Positions 1 through 11,864 of a DNA stretch of 33,604 nt are shown here, one piece after another. The position numbers and the translations under genes were made by a program. The DNA lies in the NCBI GenBank assembly GCA_905397405.1, contig CAJPVJ010000184.1, forward strand, positions 1 through 33,604, read 5' to 3'. Every line of letters begins with the position of its first letter. The first letter of the stretch is position 1. Source of the DNA: Oppiella nova (Eukaryota; Arthropoda; Arachnida; Sarcoptiformes; Oppiidae). The notes under the pieces are model-generated. The model saw only the letters and a program-made list of their open reading frames with translations. It did not search any database and had not been told where the DNA came from.

Positions 1-1686
1 AATTGTCACCAAAAATACTATTCATTAGAATTGGAAGACAATGAATACAATACAAGAAATAACTCTAATATTAGAATTGAATTCAAAATAAGTCAAGAAT
101 TTCACTACAATTCTGACAAAAAGTATTCATTCATTGATTTCATGTCAAATATTGGGGGTTTAATAAGCCTATGGTTTGGGGTGTCTTTCATAGATACCAG
201 TGCTCTCATTAGACTCGTATTAATTCGTATTAAATATTATTTAAACATTGAATTTATTTTACAATTTACTTTTGTAAAATACTTGAAATTAATGATTGCA
301 AAACTTATAAAATACAAATGGAAACGAATTATGAAAATAATTACAATTCCTATAATTTGTTATCAAATGTATGTATTAATTGATAATTATTTACAATTCT
401 TGACCCAAACCTCAATACAAATGATTGAATACAAAAATATCACAAATAATAACCGCATTTCTCTTCAATCGATTCCTTCAATCACTTTATGTTATGAAAA
501 CACTTTTGAAAACAATTTATTTGATCCCTATATTAGACAATATTTAATGAATGAATTCAAGAAATTTAAATATATCAAAAGTCGAGAGTTTTATATTGAT
601 CAAGTTAAGAAAAATCTATTTAATTCAAGCGACCCTTACATTAATAATTTATTATACTATTATTTCAATAACTTTCCTTCTGTATATTATATGCCATACA
701 TAAAGATATTGAAAAAATATTTAATACATAATATTCCTCAAGAATATAATGAAAATACTTTCAGACTTAACGATAATATTATAAATTCAACTTTAATTGA
801 ACTGGATGCATACTCTGTTATAATTCAGTGTAAAGTGGACAGAGAATTAGTTCCAACATTGAAATCATTGTCGCATTTTGGTAAATGTAACACATATTTG
901 TCGCACATTATGGGTATTAACTCTCATTTAGTTTTTAATAATATTGAGTTTATTGAAAACCATTTAGTAAAACCAGATTATAATAAAATTAATTTTTTGA
1001 GAAAGAAGTTTATATTGCATTCACAAAACACTTTACCTCTAATTAGCGATAATGTCATTGAATTCAAAGACAATCCATCTAAAATCATTAAAATAATGAG
1101 ATATTTATTCAAACGATTGCCAAAACCATACGAAACCCAATGCTATGAATATCCGACAAATGAAACACAATTTCATTGTTTGAATAAATGCTACGAAAAG
1201 TCATATCAGAATCACTTCCAATGTATTCCCAAATATAATAGTTTACTAACCATTCGATTATACGACGACTATATTGACCCAAATGTCACGTTTTGTTCAG
1301 ATTTTTATATAAATAAAGAAAATGAATTCAACAATAATTTGCATCACATTTGCCTAATTAAATGTCCTGTCGCATGTTTCAATGAATTATTTTTGCATAA
1401 AACAACTGATGAATATAGTCGTTCAACAACACAGACATTATACACATTTGGTTTAAACGACAAATTTTACATTGAAATAACATATTTGCCTCAATTATTG
1501 TTTATACAACTGGTCATAAGTATCGCCAATATATTGAGTCTATGGCACGGAATCAGTTTCATTGGTTTACTCCGAGATATCATTGCATTACATATATCAC
1601 AATATCTTTATATTAACCAAATTGTAAATTATATTAGGTTTTGTCATTTTAAATCATTTGGATTACAAGTAAAATCGCAACTAAAT
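1..1686 (+). CDS. DEG/ENaC-type sodium channel, module A tail plus full module B (5' partial)
   Basis: Open from base 1 with no start, so the 5' end lies outside the window. Counting residues from base 1, the reading begins in the last extracellular stretch of one channel module (A). It enters a second membrane helix at about residues 47-70 with the DEG/ENaC pore pattern IGGLISLWFGVSFI, where GVS (bases 178-186) fits the family G-x-S selectivity filter. A basic cytosolic linker follows, then TM1 of module B (about residues 112-130). Next comes a large ectodomain with a cysteine-rich part near residues 381-460 (CLNKC, CPVAC) and TM2 of module B (about 494-525) with filter GIS at 1549-1557. Both ends of a DEG/ENaC subunit are cytosolic, so head-to-tail fusion is topologically allowed. 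Family assignment rests on the cysteine pattern and the two pore helices. The subfamily is not assigned, and no His-Gly gating motif was seen. Role inferred from family: plasma-membrane cation channel subunit. Confidence 0.85.
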
Positions 1687-1748
1687 GTAAGAATAGCAAT
1701 AGCAAGTTTTATTAACCTAGTTTATATCTATATATTTTTTCATTACAG
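1687..1748 (+). other. 62-nt intron joining channel modules B and C
   Basis: The donor GTAAGA at 1687 and the acceptor TTTTTTCATTACAG ending at 1748 bound a 62-nt AT-rich intron. Removing it shifts the frame by two and joins the codon AAT (1684-1686) directly to CGG (1749-1751), leading straight into a new hydrophobic helix. Left unspliced, the reading stops at TAA 1762-1764. The frame restoration and good splice sites support it. No transcript evidence is available. Confidence 0.8.
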
Positions 1749-2597
1749 CGGGCATTATCGGTAATATTATTGGCATTACTTATTCACCAATTATACGACA
1801 TATCTGTGCATTACTTCAGCTATAAATCCATTATCACAATTGACACCAACGACTACCAAACCGATGGGAACTACCCTTACGTCTCATTAGTTGTTCAAAG
1901 CAATGATTATATCTTACTACCTGGCCATCATTGTGAGTTTCGGTCAGAAAAATGTAAATTTAACGTATCATATGAACATTTATTTCCATTGAAACAACAT
2001 AATTATAAAACAATATTTTCACATAAGTATCGTTTATTCACAAACACTAATGTAAATATCGATATTGAAAAATCTGTGGAAAGTCATTTTAATAATTTTA
2101 AAATTCATAAACAATATTACTTATTACGAACACTATATCTAAACGAGTCAATTATGAAAAGTACTTTTGCTAATAATAATAATAAATTTTTGATAATACA
2201 ACAAGGTAATACAACAAGCAAGAAAGGCATGTTACGTGAAATACTTTTGCATTCAAAATCATATCCAAATAATTTTGGCAACCTATTTCATTCATCATTT
2301 CAATATAAATTTATCGGATTTAATCATACCTTGCTCATTAGGAAAACAGTAGTAAATTATTTGCCCGCACCTCACGGCAACTGTAGTTCCTATGCCGGCA
2401 CTACTGGTGAGCAACCATTCGGTTCCCAATCGCATACACAGTGTGTGAGACGTTGTGTCGGATATTATNAAGAATAGTAGTATAATCATATACTTTATAA
2501 TAAAAGGTTTGCGATAAAAATTGAATTTAAAATCATGTGCCATAAAGTTGGGGAACTGGTGGTCGTGTGGACTGGACTGGCAATCACTTGTTATTGA
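1749..2597 (+). CDS. DEG/ENaC-type sodium channel, module C and 3' end of the gene
   Basis: Continues the preceding exon after the intron. It opens with a first membrane helix (RALSVILLALLIHQLYDI, 1749-1802) followed by the ectodomain. Bases 2332-2460 carry the well-conserved family stretch around VNYLPAPHGNC and QCVRRC, which corresponds to the start of the cysteine-rich domain. At 2469 the base is n, and two in-frame TAG codons follow at 2475-2480. The same frame then resumes (2481-2597) with KIEFKI and a TM2-like helix VGELVVVWTGLAITCY before TGA at 2595-2597. Compared with module B, about 220 nt of cysteine-rich domain is missing between these parts, so the n probably marks a collapsed gap; a real deletion is possible. 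The filter position reads GLA (2574-2582), not G-x-S. The final helix is short. Confidence 0.7.
2469..2469. other. Ambiguous base, likely unresolved assembly gap
   Basis: The only n in the window. It falls inside the cysteine-rich domain of module C, right after RRCVGYY. Family sequence that should follow is absent and the frame is interrupted by two stops just downstream. This fits a sequence join whose missing bases were not recovered. Confidence 0.75.
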
Positions 2598-2619
2598 ATT
2601 TCTTGTGCTGTAAATACAC

Positions 2620-2625
2620 AATAAA
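2620..2625 (+). terminator. Poly(A) signal of the channel gene
   Basis: Canonical AATAAA 23 nt after the TGA at 2595-2597. Its placement supports 2595-2597 as the true end of the last channel module. A second A-rich near-match, AATAAAA, lies upstream at 2499-2505 but is within the reading frame. Confidence 0.6.
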
Positions 2626-3208
2626 TGTTTGCTTTATGTCTGTTTAGACAGATAAGTGATTAAAACAATTTATATTATAAACGAAAATAATGGGCGAAAC
2701 TGTGGTTGCCGTGAATGGGAAGACAATAAACTAGAGTTATATGAGTTATATATAAATAATATAAAGTTCAAGAATTTGCTGAAATATACTTAACCGACGC
2801 CTACTTTCCGATGAATTAAGTGCGAGAGAGAGAGAGAGACGACTGACTGTGGCTTTAAATTTATGATCAAAAACTTGATTTCAAATGTTTGGTCGACTCT
2901 AATAAGAACAGCAAAACAACACGAGAAGAGAAAAAATTGTTGTTTCATTTGGTGAACAAAACTTTTATGAATACATGATTTGAATGTTTGCGGCGAAAAA
3001 AGTTCTCATTTTTTACTCTCAAATTCAGTGCCAAAACCAGATGAGAGCGAAAAGCGTTTAAAAGTATTTATTCGTATAGTGGTGTTGATGTGAAGTATTT
3101 GTTTAAATATATCGTAATAATAAGAAAGTGTAGGCAAATAAGTTGCTAGAAATTGTTGTCGACAAAAATATCTGTAATATAATGGATTTGTTGTGAAAAC
3201 CACTGGAA
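2626..3208. other. Intergenic region and presumed 5' UTR/promoter of Dscam
   Basis: This stretch separates the poly(A) signal of the channel gene from the Dscam start codon. It holds a short (GA)n run at 2824-2839 and AT-rich sequence. A TCAGT at 3025-3029 resembles an arthropod initiator but has no clear TATA box or downstream element at the right distance, so I do not call a start site. An in-frame TGA at 3194-3196 ends any upstream reading, leaving ATG 3209 as the first usable start. Confidence 0.4.
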
Positions 3209-3317
3209 ATGAAGTGCAGTTATTGCTCGCATCTCACGAGACATTCAAGTGCTTCACACTATTATTACACATTTTATTGCTTTGGATTTTATTTATTACT
3301 TTATACCCCTCTCATCG
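3209..3317 (+). CDS. Dscam: Dscam exon 1, signal peptide
   Basis: ATG at 3209-3211 has a purine at -3 and is preceded by an in-frame TGA at 3194-3196. It opens 36 codons with a hydrophobic core (YCFGFYLLLYTPLI) and ends with one base of a split codon before a strong donor, G|GTAAGT at 3318. Joined to the exon at 13785, the split codon becomes GTG (V). The sequence then reads V-T-A|I-E, an ideal signal peptidase site two codons into the next exon. The phase match and cleavage site make this link convincing although the exons lie 10.5 kb apart. An alternative first exon elsewhere cannot be excluded. Confidence 0.8.
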
Positions 3318-4311
3318 GTAAGTCCACCCGAAAAAACTAACTATCCTTTACACTAAAACAAATAAAACATACTTCAAATGTGCATGCTACAATTTCGCTG
3401 ACTTTTTATTTGTAAACAAATTTAAATTCATCGAAAACATATTATAATATATTTTTATTGAATTATTAGTTTGTATTTAAGAGGTTTATATCATATCATA
3501 AACAGTCCCAAATGGTATATCTCGTGTGAATCGCTTTTCCATATAAACAATAAAAATATTGAATTTCTTTTTTATTTTAATGCGATTTTCAAATGTAATT
3601 CAAAACACGACTTTGATGTGTAATATCTGAGACACATATTTATATACTATTTAATATAAGTTTAAATGCAATATTCAGTGAATAAAAAAGCAATAAAAAT
3701 ATTTATATTATACGAAAAACGGCGACTAGTTTTGGAGCCAAAAGACTACATAATCAATGAATTAGATATGAAGGCAATTACCCAATGAATGAATTATTTG
3801 TGTTTTACTAAATAGTTATAAAATGAATGTCTTATCGAGAATAACATAACAGTGTATTAGGACATCCAGGAAATTATTTGAAAACTGATTTTGATATTGT
3901 CTGACATCACTACACGAAACGATATAAAACTAGACATTGAATATAATTTATATCTCAAACTTGATATAAGACAGGGCAGGACTGGTTGAAGGCTTTCAAT
4001 ACAAAATTGGGACTAAAACTCAGTGAATGCACGGATAAAACATAGACTCTTTGCGAGAGAGAGAGAGAGAGAGAGAGCTTTATTTCAATTTCATTTATAT
4101 ATTTCTCGGCAAACATTCATATTTTTGATGCTTTCGTTTTTTGTTAGTTATATTTATTTTGTGAGTAATACTCAGCACTGGAAGTAAGGCATGGAATAGA
4201 AATTAATATGAAAAATGCTTTTCAATAAAGCACTGCATTCTCACTGCACTTAACAATTGCTACAGAATTATAATAATGCTTAACGTGAGGGTTGACTCCA
4301 ATTCATTTCCA

Positions 4312-4351
<40 letters not shown>

Positions 4352-4911
4352 ACTTTGAAACAAATTCAGTCTCTTTTCATATTTCATATTATTATAAATG
4401 CTTTTGTATTACAGTATTACAGTATAGTTAATGGTTAATTACGAGTCATTTCATAATTGAAACATCAATAGTAACTAATAATAATTACATATTTCAATGA
4501 ACTATTCTGTTAGTCATTACAGTTATTGCATAAATTCATGTCTCATATAAAATAATAGTTTGCTATTTAATATTTTGAGTTCACAAAAATTAATTTACCC
4601 GTAAAACAAGTTTCATTGAACTGTTTATTGTTTCATATGATGCCTTTTTCTCTCATATTTTTATATTATTTGTCTAAAAAAGTTATATTTGAAAAACAAA
4701 CGGAACGACACTTTTGACTGAACGCTGAATATATTTGTTTGTGTGTTAAGTGAAAGACTTTTACGAATCAATTTAAGTATAACTTCGAGAATAACATTAT
4801 TTACAATTTCTGGTGTTTTATATCCGATAGCGAGTGGAGAGAAAAGTTTGCTTAATATAAACATTTTGGTAAAAATGTAGAGATCAAAATAAATAAATAG
4901 ACTTTTTATTT

Positions 4912-4959
<48 letters not shown>

Positions 4960-6918
4960 AGTCAAAATACTATTTTAGCGAAAATAGCGAAAACATAATA
5001 AAGAAAAATATAAGAGAAAACTATTAACGTAATGATATTCATGACATTCGCGGCATTTATTGAAACTTATGTCTTGTAATTATTTTGTGGATAAAAGTTT
5101 TTTACGGGAATCAGTCAGACATTAGTGAAGACCTAATCTTCACTTTTTATCACAGCTTTTGTTCTCCAGATTTAAGGTTCAGTTGTTGTCAGAAGTCTTA
5201 TCGCTATTCAATACAACAGAAAAAGTTATGCATAAAAAATAAGCGATAAAAACATGATATTTTTTAGTTTAACGTTTTAAATATAAAAATATTTAACCAG
5301 AAAAAGAGTCTCTGAAAAAATAGTGTCTAAAAAATGTTGAATCAATTCGTGAGACAAGGTTTGGGTAAACGTTTTTGAAGGGAGAGAAAGAAATTTTATA
5401 TTTTCGTAATCGATATGTTCTGTTGAGACCATATTTTTTGGGCAAAAAGAGTGAAAAATGATGTTTTCATAAATGAAAAGTATTTCTACTTTCGGGGGAA
5501 ATTCAATTTAACTAAAATTTATAGTTTTCTACGCGCAATTGAGGTTTTCAAAATGGGTTTAATTATGAAATAATGTTTTCTTAAACACTAATCTCGCAAA
5601 AATTCATTTACACATTGGGTTTACTATATGTTTATTCACTACACATATGGCATTTAATTGTGTTGTTTTAGATAATGTTTATGTTATAAATCAATCGATT
5701 GTATAATAAGTCAGAGGAAATTGTTTGTGTCTTTACATCACTCGCATTGACTTAAATGTTATGTATATAATGGACCGACTGTTTAGGTCTGAGACTCAAA
5801 TCTTTCATTAAGTCAACACATATGCAGTCAGAATGTGCTCCGAGTGTAGGATATCTGACACCAACACTAAACACATCATAATTATCATCCAAAGGGTGTT
5901 ATTTCTAAAAATTCAAATTATTATTATAACAACTGCTCTAATCTCTCCATACAATGCACAGACGAGACTATAATAAAACAAAAAACATTGAAATTAATTT
6001 TGTTTTGTTATATATATAACGTGTAATTCAATTCCAGTTGTGCCATAAATAAGAGCTTATACTCGAGTTTTACATTAAATTTAATTCATTTGAAAACAAT
6101 AGTGCATTAGTTTATGAGACGAATTTCCAAATGGCAATCAAATTATAGGACAATTACGAGCACTGAATACAATTTGCAATCAATCACTAGAGTTTGTGTT
6201 CAATCATTTTAATGGAAAATTTATCAAAAATATATATTGTCTTTGAAATTAAAGTTTTATTGAAATTTGAATCATATATTACATAAAGGTATACACAAAA
6301 TATGTCAAAACATTGCTATAACAGGCACATTGTTTTTAATGTATGTTGTAGCCATAAAAAGCATTTGACTTTTAGGAATAACTATTTTCTAATTTGAATA
6401 AAAGTATTGTTTTTAATATTTGATGCAAAGAAATATATTTTTGGGCGAAAACATGAAATGACATTTTGTTTTGTTTTTTTTGCATATTATTAATATTTCA
6501 AAACGGAGTTGTGATTGAAAACAAATATATATTTCGTTAATCATTTCAACATTTTCTCGCAACCGATCAATACCTTATTGAATGAATTATGTATATTCTA
6601 TACAAACAATTTATCGCTACTTTGAATGCATTTTTATGGCAAATTTCAAAAGTGTTTACTCTCACTATATGTCAATCAAATTAAAACTCCTGCCTATCAT
6701 TTCATACAAAACTTTTTGCTCTCACTTTTTCACTCTACTCTGCAATTTGCAAAGCCATATGAGATGATTAGAGTATAAATTCATAACAAACCAACAAAAA
6801 TCAATACCTGAAACTTTTCACTGTTTTTATTTCAAATTTAATTTTTGCCCAAATAAGACTACAGTTCCCTATGTATCTCTCCCACCTGAATCTCTCTCTC
6901 TCTCCCTCTCTCTCTCCC

Positions 6919-6954
<36 letters not shown>

Positions 6955-7570
6955 GGCATTGCATGCATTGTATTCATTAGTCTTTTGTCGTATATTTGAA
7001 TTCAATTGAAGCCATGGATGAGAGAGACGGGAGAGTCGATAAAAATGAGTCATTCATTGCGAGTAGATATCAATGAATGGTTTAGTCATTGAAGGCATAC
7101 ATACACTAAACAACTCATATATTCAGGTAATGTTCGCCAAACTTTGTTTGCCATTTGATTGCAACGAAAAACAAATACACACTAAACAGAGACAACACAC
7201 ACAATACGATAAATCTATTGGAAAATCCGTATAAAAACAGACAAATTAGTCAAATAATGCCGTAATTCGTGAGTCGTAATGAAATGAAAAGATTTTAGTT
7301 TTGAAAATCTGCTATTTTATAGCGCATAGAGAATAATGTTTATATTGTGTGTACAATGAGTTCATTTGCAATATTACAGTGCCAAAAAATAAAAATGCAT
7401 TGATTTTAATGTAAGGGACAATAAAAAAGTTTTTCGCCTAACAGTAGATGAAAAAATTCAATACATTAGTTATAAAAGCAAATGACAGGACATAAATATA
7501 AAGCATATAAATTAAATTCCTTGTGATAAATGATTATTACGGCTGACGACTGATAGTTACGAATAAGAGT

Positions 7571-7610
<40 letters not shown>

Positions 7611-10600
7611 AACTGATTATTATAAATATGAAGATATTCATATATTTTCTGAAATAACTTCACTGTATATGTAATATACTCTGAATTGAAGGGAAAGGAA
7701 AGCGATATTATTATTCAATATTTATTATATAAGTTGCAGAAAACGGAAGATATACTTATGGAAAACGAATAACACATATAACACACTCCCTATCCATTCA
7801 TTATTATTAAAAGTCTTTCTATTTCCTATGAACTACTCATTGAATTGTGTGAAATGTATAAAAAATAAGACAATAGAAATATGTATTTATTAGTTTCAAA
7901 GCATTAGACAAATATAATAATTTTTATGTTTCTAATGTCTAACATTAATACGAGAATCGAAATCAATTACACTGAGAAAGAAAAATTGGATAATTTTATT
8001 AAACAAATTATTTTATTTCTATGCTTTAATACAATACTTTAATTAATGGTTTTATAAATTGAGATCAAAATTAATTTTTCTTAATTTATTTGAAGAATGT
8101 ATTATTAAATTATACGAATCCATTGAATACACTATAAAAACCCTAAATTAAACATAAAATAGAGAAATACTTTATTTTAATAAAATATTAGGAAAACAGA
8201 GAAACCATTTGAATATTGGCTTAAAATCTCATGAATTCTTAAGACACACATCCCCTCCACTGTCTATATCTCTGGTTTCAATGGATGGATAGGAAAGACA
8301 GAAAAATATATTGAATTGAAAGCTCACAAAATTGATCTCATTTTTCAATAAAACGAATCAAGAATTGGAGGCAAAAGAGAGTCAATGTCTCCGATGTCTG
8401 TCTCGTATTGACTGCACTATCAAAGTATTGCTCTTAACATGAAAATTGAATAAAATATCAATTACTCCGACGACAAAAATCAATGAATAATTACTTTTAA
8501 AAAATGAATAATATTTACATTTTGGATATGTTTAAGAATCTTGAGACAAATTGATTTGTTATAAATAGGCTTTAAATTTATAAAATAAAATGACTTTTTC
8601 TAATGCATTTAATGTTATTTATTATTCATAAAACAAATTAACAAAAAGTTTTTTATTCTAATAAAATTAGAAAATTTAATGTTCAGTTTGGCCTAAATTA
8701 TAGGCAAATATTTAGAAATAAATTCTCATTTAAATTTGTATTTTAAAATTTATGATAAATATTTAATAATTAGATTTCATTTCACATGAATTCCTTGCCA
8801 TGAGTTTCTAATTATAAAATTATAAACTAATAAATTACAGGCATTTGTTGTGCCGTTGTTTTTGTTGACACGAAATTAAATTTAAAAGTTTAATACATTT
8901 TATAAAACACATGATTACTATACTATGTGTTTAGTGTTTGAAATAAGGGAATCATTTATCAATTTTTAATCGCATCCCAACATCTCTATTGGGATTCAAT
9001 TAAGAGTTAAAACAAACGACAAAATACTCTTTTTTATCCATTATTTAATTGTTAAGCACTTCGAGTGAGTATTTGTGTATCGATTTTCACGAATAAATAT
9101 CTAAATCTCTTTTTCGGTAACGCTTTTAATGTAATTAAAATAATTAGTGAGTTTCTTAACAATTATTCTCTACTTTATATCACTTTCTCTACAATCAAAC
9201 CAACACTACATAAAACACACCAAACATTAAAAGTCATTATTTGCAATATTTTTGTATATACTGTGTATATGATATACAATTTAAAAGTACAGTACAATTA
9301 CAGTAATAAAAACATTTACCGGTACTCGAAATTCTCCACATTTCTGCTACAATTGCAATATAAAATAGAAACAAGTAAATTTAGTTTTGAAAAATAAAAA
9401 TTATTTGTATATAAAATATAACTACTATTATGATTGTCTATAGAGTTCGTTCACTCAATGGGCTCAAAGTTGATGTCTAGGCATTCAATTAGTTTATCAA
9501 ATAAATGGTTTAATGTGAAAATATTTTTAATTTATATAAAAGCTCTTTAATTTGCTTTTGGGTTTAAAATCTGTTTTAAGACCATATTTTTGTCTACATA
9601 AGACTAAATATTTAAATACTTTTCATATTTTACATACTAATTACTGCATTCTTTATTATGAAACCAAATATGCATTAAATACCACTCATTTTGGTTTATA
9701 TTATATAATTGTGTATAAAGTTATGACTCTTTTTGTGAAACCCATATCAACTGAATGTCTAATGAATTGTAAAGAAAAGTCTACGAAAAAGTAGACTATC
9801 ATTGGTTTTAATACCCATTTTTGGCACAACTCTTACGACTGATTCTCAAACGTCTATTCAAAAAGGAAATATTGATTTATTAAAAGGCAAAAACTTTTGT
9901 CAAAGAGATATGATATGATGTGTAACTTTAATTCAAAGTATTTTTCCGAGAGAATAGCTTTTTGGCGTTACTATTGTTAAACATTTCAACAAAATTTTCT
10001 TTTCCATGCAATTTATACATACATTGAATATAATATAATATATCGTATAGTATCTGTATATATTTCTCTATCGCCGAGAATTGCAAAACATTTTGAGGGG
10101 ATTTGAATAATTCGTTTTCTCAAGCAATGCATGAATTTTCTCGTCAGCGAAGCGAATGTGAGCTTTCATTTGAAATCATTTGAAAAATTTTCATTTGAAA
10201 CCAAAATCGTCTAAATGAGAGTAACTTTTGTTTTTCTCAGAATAGCTGTTAAACTGCAAAACGGGTGAAAAGTTTTTGGCGAAAAATTTAACTCCTTTTT
10301 GGATTCGCACACAAACACAATGCGACAGTTAAAACATATTATTTATTTTAATTAGTAGTTTTGAATGAGAAAACTAATATGTGTTATGAAAATGATTTGA
10401 AACACAAACATAAAACACCATTTCCATGATGACTACGCCTGGAGTCTGGCAATAAATATCTCAATCTATATAAATATATTCCCAAAATGAATGTATTTGA
10501 GCTGTAATTTCCTGAAAAATGAGATTTTGTCGCAAAATTCATTCCCAACTAATAAATAGTCAAAAGTTATGACCAAAAAGTGTTGTTTCGTATTATAAAC

Positions 10601-11829
10601 AAAGCCTTAGCCGTCGTTTCAGTAGTGGATCGCGTGATGTATTCAATAGTGTATTGAAAACAATGTTCTATGAGATGAATGGCATACATATGACGAGTAA
10701 ATGTATGAATCGATAGGAGTGAGCGCCGGTACTAATATACATGTCTTTGACGGAAATCGTGGCACAATTTTTCACTACATATTCTGCTCATAAAAACTAT
10801 ATATAAATATATTTTAGAGAAGATACTAATACTTTAAGTAACATCTCTTAATACAAGAGTTTTCTTAGCATTTCTCTTTTGGCTAATGTTATACAATATA
10901 TGGTGTGATATATCTATATATGATATATAAATGTAAAAACTTTGAAAAAATCATAAAAATATAGTTTCTATTAAAAGAGAAGAGAATGCTTTTAGCTTAG
11001 AGTTGGAGTTAAGTTAGACTTAATGGCAAATTCATGTCAAAACTACTTTTTATATTGATTTTCTTCATTCACTTTTCTATTAATATATTTTTTCGTTGAT
11101 TTCTCTACAGTTTTGGTAATTATTTGTTGTAAACAAAACATGGAATTCTCTTTTGTATGCCTTCATCGCGAAAATACATATAATTTTCTCCTCTTTTCTT
11201 CTGTCGACTCTTTACATTAGAAACAAAAAACTCTGTTTTCATTGTTTCCTATTGTTTGTGCAAAAAATTATGTAAACAATAATCTAAAAACATTTTTGTC
11301 TCAAATAGCGTCGCGAATGGGAACGTAATTTTGAATATGTTTTATATAATAACACAATAGAAAAGTTTTAATTAAAATACAAGTTTTTGAGTCTAAAAAC
11401 ATCAAACTAACGCTTGGTTTACACATTGAGTGCAATAAATAGCAGTTTAAATGAAAAGTTGTGACCACTTCTCTATACAAAGAATAATATTCTGAGCACT
11501 TATTGACCAAAAATTATATTTATCGTCAAAAAGCAATGACTTTAGTTGTGTGTTATCTAAACGATGCCTTTTTTGTGTCGGTCCAGTCAAACAAAATGTG
11601 CACAAAAAGCAGTCTTCTCTTCACTACTGAAAACGCCTTTCAATAAACGATAGACTCTTACAAATCAAATATTTACTCCACTCTATACTTAACTTCAAAT
11701 AAGTTTTTTATTAAGTTTTTCTCTCGACTTTTTCGTGCGATTCGTTCATTGAATTAAATGCCCTTAATTTCAGTCTTCGCTTATTAAATATCCTCTCTCT
11801 CTCTCTCTCTCCCTCCCTCTCTCTCTCAC

Positions 11830-11864
<35 letters not shown>

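Noticed and set aside
3025-3029. TCAGT initiator as the Dscam transcription start
   Set aside because: A five-base match with no TATA box or downstream promoter element at the proper spacing.
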